64,000 bases of DNA from contig OX439004.1 in the NCBI GenBank assembly GCA_949316495.1, positions 35,160,904 through 35,224,903 on the forward strand. The letters run 5' to 3'. Below are positions 33,074 to 64,000 of the stretch, piece after piece (the first letter of the stretch is position 1; each line of letters opens with the position of its first letter). A program made the translations under genes and the position numbers. This stretch comes from Amphiduros pacificus. Its lineage: Eukaryota; Annelida; Polychaeta; Phyllodocida; Hesionidae. The notes under the pieces are model-generated. The model had not been told where the DNA came from. It did not search any database and saw only the letters and a program-made list of their open reading frames with translations.

Positions 33074-33468
33074 CCAAAAAATATCCCCGGTCAAAACATA
33101 TAAGAGCATCCCCAGTGCGCATGCTCAAGATATATCGTCCTCCACCTGACCTTGCTGGTTTCGTTGGCCAATTGAAGACTAACTCCATGCAGAAAAAATA
33201 CCATTTCTCCCAAATGACTGTCAATAACCATTTTCATAAATTTATGTAAAAATGTCAACCTTAGATTGGCATGATGGTTTGATTTGTAATACTGATGTCT
33301 TCAAACGTGAATTTAAATAAGAAGCCATGGGCATCAGTGAGCACCCGTAATTGTCACTGAGCGTTCATAAGCTGTAATGTTCTGTCCTGTTTCTATATTT
33401 TGTTTAGACAAGGAATGCGTGATTTTTTTTTCTATTACTTTATCTAATATTCTGCTCTATTTGTGTGA

Positions 33469-33469
<1 letters not shown>

Positions 33470-33535
<66 letters not shown>
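33470..33535. repeat. (GAT)n microsatellite in receptor 3' UTR
   Basis: About 22 GAT units, some 400 bases after the receptor stop codon. The complementary strand reads as polyhistidine, which is an artefact of the repeat. Confidence 0.95.
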
Positions 33536-33536
<1 letters not shown>

Positions 33537-33946
33537 AGATAAGGGTGATGATATTGAAAAATATGTGAATTTGAATGGGAGTTTGTTTTGCAGTTACGTA
33601 ATTTGAATATGATATGAAACCATTATCGCATGGGAGTACCTGATATGATTCACTTGTAAAATTGTCAATGGGACATAGAATCCCCATTGTCCCCTTTGTG
33701 GTTTTCAAATGTTTTCTTTTTATTTTCCTATTTACGTTTATCGTTGTTTGTTGCTCTGCTTACAGCTCTTTGTTACTTTATTTATCTTTGTTTAGATATT
33801 GTTTACTGTTTTGAAACACATCTTGACTGTTTAATATTCCTTCTCATTTTTTCCAGACGTTTTTAATGATTAAATATATTTTTGTCAAATATGTATATTT
33901 TGTGTTGAATACTGTCTACATATGGTTTATGAAACCTTATTCAGGA

Positions 33947-33952
33947 AATAAA
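33947..33952 (+). terminator. Candidate polyadenylation signal of the nuclear receptor
   Basis: AATAAA in 'ggaaataaagttta', about 870 bases after the receptor stop. The intervening sequence is AT-rich and non-coding, consistent with a 3' UTR. Confidence 0.45.
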
Positions 33953-34229
33953 GTTTATATTTATAGTCAACTGAAATAACATGTACACTTTTTATATTAA
34001 GTATGAGTTGCGGGCATATACTGTCAGTAAACATTTTGATGCAATGTTCGACCAACTTTCTGCCATCTTGGCTTCGAATAGGACTTTCATAGGTTGGCTT
34101 CAGTTATCAGATAAATAATAATTTTACTGGTAACACAATGAGTGCACTTCCCGATTAAACTGTTTTTCACTCCAGTGTATTGTAATCGTGTGAGACCAGG
34201 ACTATTTATTGTTCAGGACTGATACATAA

Positions 34230-34375
34230 AGGAACACAGTTGGTAGAGCAATGGATCTGTGCCTTGATTGGTGATAAAAGTAAAGGATGGGATGTGGTTG
34301 GTTCGACTCCTACTGTCGGCAGTGTTAAATGCATTAGAAAAAAGGCTTAGTTGACCTCATATCGTCATTTTTTGC
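34230..34375 (+). repeat. tRNA-derived SINE
   Basis: CAGTTGGTAGAGCAATGGAT resembles a polymerase III A box and GGTTCGACTCC a B box, about 60 bases apart. A region 'gtgttaaatgcattag' follows. Related pieces occur at 4880-4975 (minus) and about 60870-60980. Confidence 0.6.
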
Positions 34376-34562
34376 TAAAAATGGTTGTAACGCCCCATTT
34401 CATAATTATTAGCTATGAATAGCATAGCTTCTGCAGTAAGATATATTTTTACAGAACCAATACACTTCTATATGTTTTCCATCAGAATCATGTTTGTTAT
34501 TTGGTGACATTTATGCTCACAACTATCTTTGGGGTGGCAGAAATAATACTGTGTTAAATAAT

Positions 34563-36088
34563 ACTTCTTTAAAGAAAACTGTGTGAATGCACTTTAGTAA
34601 AAAATGGAAGGTTCGCCCAGATCCTGATCTTTATTTAGGCCAAGCTCGGATACCTGTTGTTGAAGAAACCAAAGTTTCTTGGACTTATTTTTGACAGGAA
34701 ATTATCTTTTATCCCTCATATTAAATTTTATAAAAGGAAATGCCAGAAGGCATTAGATTTATAACGGGTTCTTGCCCATACTGATTGGGGAGGGGACCGT
34801 GATGTTTTACTATAATTATATAGAGCGCTGGTACGTTCCAAACTTGATTATGGATGTATGATATATGGATCAGCTCGTGAAAATAAAAAGTACAATACTG
34901 ACTTTTGTCATTCGCATCAAAGAATCTTTGCAATCTTTAAATATAAATTCAAATCAAATAGCTAAATTTCAATATCTAGAAAGACCTCCATGGACCTATG
35001 TAACTTTAAATATTAATGTAGCCATGTTAGAGTTAAAGAAATGCTCAACAGATCCATCCCTTTATATAAATAGATAAAAAGAAATTAAATCTATTTTCAC
35101 TGGATATCAGTGCATATACACTGATAGACAAAGTCTATGACCAAGGCTGCTGCAGCAATCACATTTATTCAGAACGTCTCCCAAATAAATCGTCCATTTA
35201 TTCTGCAGAATTTCATGCTTTGTTCCTAGCTTTAGATCATGTGGAGAATTCTCCACATTCAATATTTTTTTATTCTTTGTCTTGTTTACAAGCATTGAAA
35301 GCAAAGGATTGGAAAAATCCTTTTATTTACAATATCCTTGAGTGCCATCATAGACTTTGTTCTGAGGAAAATAAAGTAACATTGTTATCCAAGGAAATGA
35401 GGCTGGTGACCAAGCTGCCAAAGCACCATTGGATAAATGCCCAATAAGAATGCCTATTTAATATACAGAGTTTAAGAAACACATGACAGTTTTTTTGCAT
35501 TCTAAATAGCAATTGCGCTGGAACCGAAACAAAATCAAGCCTATCCTTATTCAAACTAAAGGTGCTATTAGAAAGAACCAAAGAGAAGAGTTTGTTTTAA
35601 CAGTATAAGAATAGGACATAGTCATTTGACACATTGCTATCTTCATAAAGGAGAGGATCATCCTCGGTGTATTGGTTGTCAAAGAGCTATGGCTGTTTAA
35701 CATATTTTAAATGAATGTATTGAGTTTGATATAATTGGGACTCTATTATAATGTTCAAGATTTACATTTGTTATTTGATACTGTATATACTTCTGTGATA
35801 GTATCGTTTTTATACCAAATAGGACTCTATTACCAATTTTTAGGGTCGAGCTCTTGTTTACTTACTATAGATCATTGACCTTTTTATCAAGAACCACATA
35901 ACATCAAGTGGTATTTTAGTCTTTTTAATGATTTATACATATTTATTTAAACATAATTGATATCTTTAAATTCTGTGATGTAAGGATTGTTTGAATATTA
36001 TATTATTACACAGTTTTTATAACTTTTGGGAACTAAATGACCTTAGTGGCTGATGTGCCTCTAAGCAACCATTCATTAATTCATTCAG
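34563..36088 (+). mobile_element. Decayed Jockey-like LINE, 3' part
   Basis: Conceptual translation in shifting frames gives the C-terminal half of a Jockey/RTEX-type polymerase: DPDLYLGQARIPVVEE, FLGLIFDRKLSFIPHIK, YRALVRSKLDYGCMIYGSA, an RNase H-like piece with a Y-T-D-R segment at about 35112-35150, and RIGHSHLTHCYLHKGEDHP before a Cys motif. Several stops and at least two frameshifts break it (for example near 34674 and 34764). The end shows the usual 'tggctgatgtgcc' 3' region and an ATTC-type tail at about 36065-36088. 5' truncated. Confidence 0.75.
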
Positions 36089-36089
36089 T

Positions 36090-36180
36090 TTTGGGTAAGC
36101 CGGGATTTGCTCCCACTACCTTTGGATCATCACAGAGCAACTGGTTCTCAAACTATCTGCGCCACGGCCCTCATATAAAA
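36090..36180 (-). repeat. tRNA-like SINE head (minus)
   Basis: On the minus strand the sequence reads 'ccgtggcgcagatagtttga' and, about 45 bases later, 'gggagcaaatcccggctta', matching A- and B-box positions of a tRNA-derived SINE. It directly follows the LINE tail. The boxes are degenerate. Confidence 0.4.
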
Positions 36181-38200
36181 CACGTCATACTTTTTGTTAT
36201 TTTCAACATATACCTTTCAGTCAGTGATTAATCTTTACGGTTCTCATGATTGTAAGAAGTGATCAGGCACATAATTACAATTCTTTGAACAAGATATGAA
36301 TTCAATATGATAGAATGACAAATATATTTTTACTAATATCGTATATGGTATTGTAATGGTCATTACAGCAAGTTATCTGCTGAACATAAAAAAATGAATA
36401 CTTGGAAATCATTTATATTTAACATGGCACGATAACACAGTACCTTATTATTGAACACGTGACACGTGGAGAGGTGCATTATTTATTGGTTTCTGATAAT
36501 GCACTGGGACGAGACATACCTGCGACATAACAGGCCCGCTGATTTCGCAGAAGGTACAGCGAGTAAATGTCATTTCCAAAATGTAATTCATGATCTTTTC
36601 TGGCTTGTTAGGATATAGATTTTATTATATTGCCAACACAAACCACCTCTATTGTTACTGACATTAAGGTCCGTATGGTATTCAGTGTAAACCCGTAAAG
36701 TGATAGTGTCAACTGTAAAATGAGAGAGATATGAAAGAAAGGTATTAATTCCCTTCATGAACACTAATGGAGATGCTTTGTCCTAGAAATAGGAAAAATG
36801 GAACATGATTTAATGATGAGGTGTTTGTCTGTCTAATAATTACTGGTTTAGGAGGAGACTTTTCTCACGCTGAAGGACCTGGGAAAAAGGAAATCTACAA
36901 TCTCACCACATTCAGAAAAGAGTAGGGCATTTGGACACGGTAGAAAATTGTATGAGAATTTGAATTACTCTTTCTCCCGTTCAATAATAATATAATTGAA
37001 AGCTTTTAGCTTATGTTGGTTTGTGTGACGAGGGTTTGCTTGTGTTCAGTGGACGGACCAGTGTTATTATCCCCTCTATAAACTGCTGTGTCATTTAGAG
37101 TAGACGAGAATTCTGCTGAATTACAAATTAGCTGGACTTTTGTTGCATTCGTGTTTGTCTATTGATACAATCCTAACTCCTCTACTGACCACAACTGTGG
37201 TACAAGCATAGTACTTGGCATTCTCAATAAAACGCAACAAATCTGACAGGTGTATTTTAGTTGAATTCGGTTGGATAGCTTCAATGTACAGTATAATGAC
37301 CACACAACATTTGAACATACACCAACTCTCTTGAAAACTCCCTATGACCTCCGTGATTTCATGAAAGCTTTTATTAATAAAACCTATCTTTTCACAAAAT
37401 TCAGTTTAACTTAATTAAGTCTCAAGACAAATTAATATTACTCATTTTTAGATTTATACTCTGCCTTTTTCCAGAGCATCGATAATTCAATCTACTCTAG
37501 ACATTTGACCTTTTAGTCTTCTGATTAGCTAAATGCTATATATATACTAGTATCATTATACCATTGCTAAAAGGTTTGTGAAAAGGTTATATTTTTGGAA
37601 AGCTTTGTTCTGCACAATGATCAAAGTCTTAAATTCATGTAATACTAGTAAGTGAATGCTGTTAATTGTGCTCAGAAAAAATACTAACTGTCAGAATGTC
37701 ATACTCTAAACTGAGTAGTTATCTATAGGTAGCTTATTTATTAGCTTAATAGAGTTACAGAAATCATTCATTTGATTACACTTTATCAAAAAACATGTGA
37801 AAGTAGAAGTTCATTTCGATGTCCTCTCTTACATAATACAGAAATATACACTTCTTAATCAGCTGTATATTTTTTTAACGTTCTAACTTTGATAGGACAA
37901 GGTCATACGTCAAAGTAATGTCTGAGCCATGCAAAATATATCAATCCGATGTTTTGAGGAATAAGAAATTTATATTAGTTCAAATCTCCATATAGCTGTA
38001 CAAAGCCTATTCAAGCAGTACTCATACAGCGGCTATCACATTCTATTTTTTTTGCTAGAAATACCATTCAAGCCAATGATAATGAAAAAAGATTCATCTT
38101 TACATCAATGAATAAAAAACCATTTTGTTCATCGATAAAATATTCATAAGAAAATGAAATACAGTAAACGATATTCAATAATTATTTCATGAGTGTTGGC
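36181..38200. other. Intergenic stretch, no gene seen
   Basis: AT-rich sequence between LINE debris and the lectin-chain promoter. I saw no splice-compatible coding frames on either strand and no recognisable repeat. Confidence 0.45.
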
Positions 38201-38205
38201 AGGAA

Positions 38206-38213
38206 TATAAAAG
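38206..38213 (+). promoter_or_regulatory. TATA box of the lectin-chain gene
   Basis: TATAAAAG, with 'gatcactgaac' (an initiator-like TCACT) about 25 bases downstream. The proposed signal-peptide ATG is at 38358, about 120 bases after the predicted start site. The position supports this as the 5' end of the gene. Confidence 0.5.
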
Positions 38214-38357
38214 AGCTTTGCAATTGATCACTGAACATTTAGAATGTCACTTGCTCCAGGTTGGTTCAGGACCTTTCATATCTAATCACAAATACATTGA
38301 ACGTGGTAGCAGGTGGTCAACATCGAGATCAAACAATTGTCGTGAAGTAATGTCAAG

Positions 38358-63920
<25,563 letters not shown>

Positions 63921-64000
63921 GTGAGTACCTCTCCCAATCAAAAGTAGACCCAGCTGTGTACTTTTCCTAATGGAACCAGGTGAGTAGTCTTCCATATTAG

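Noticed and set aside
33457-33708. Minus-strand frame with a polyhistidine run
   Set aside because: It is the complement of the (GAT)n microsatellite in the nuclear receptor 3' UTR.

Overview
The window looks like nuclear DNA from an animal with AT-rich, repeat-laden chromosomes, most likely a mollusc or another lophotrochozoan. Genes are split into many short exons with GT-AG (and a few GC-AG) introns. The proteins are animal families: von Willebrand/mucin-like, C-type lectin, nuclear receptor, SLC26. The retroelements (DIRS, CR1-group and Jockey-like LINEs, tRNA-derived SINEs with an 'acgtaaaaccccaaa'-like tail) fit a mollusc. The species call is an inference. All exon models were read by eye from reading-frame continuity, splice sites and phase, so individual junctions may be off by a few bases.

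Layout, left to right. (1) 2-9133, plus strand: the 3' part of a secreted hemocytin/mucin-like gene, with a discoidin (F5/8C) domain, TIL and VWC cysteine-rich domains, a twice-repeated unknown module with Thr/Pro-rich mucin segments, and a C-terminal cystine knot. (2) 12092-13410, plus: four exons of an SLC26/SulP anion transporter with neither its beginning nor its STAS end, probably a gene fragment. (3) 15860-16725: an unusual array of units that reverse orientation at its centre. (4) 18285-33073, plus: a complete-looking nuclear receptor of the NR2E3/Hr51/FAX-1 group, with an expanded 14-residue repeat in its N-terminal region. Its second intron holds a whole-looking antisense DIRS retrotransposon (21886-28679) inserted into an older repeat; an uninterrupted copy of that repeat lies about 1 kb away. 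(5) 34.2-36.2 kb: decayed Jockey-like LINE and SINE pieces. (6) 38358 to beyond the window end, plus: a very large modular secreted protein built of tandem sugar-binding-type folds (discoidin-like, three C-type lectin domains, a possible bulb-lectin-like unit, and a twice-repeated unidentified module). Its introns hold four large minisatellites, a Harbinger-like MITE, a whole-looking CR1-group LINE (ORF 50088-53594) and older LINE/SINE debris.

The hemocytin-like and lectin-chain proteins are both secreted, cysteine-rich recognition or adhesion molecules that could act in haemolymph clotting or immunity. The nuclear receptor between them is a regulator with no evident functional link. I see no operon-like organisation, no CRISPR array and no confident functional RNA gene.
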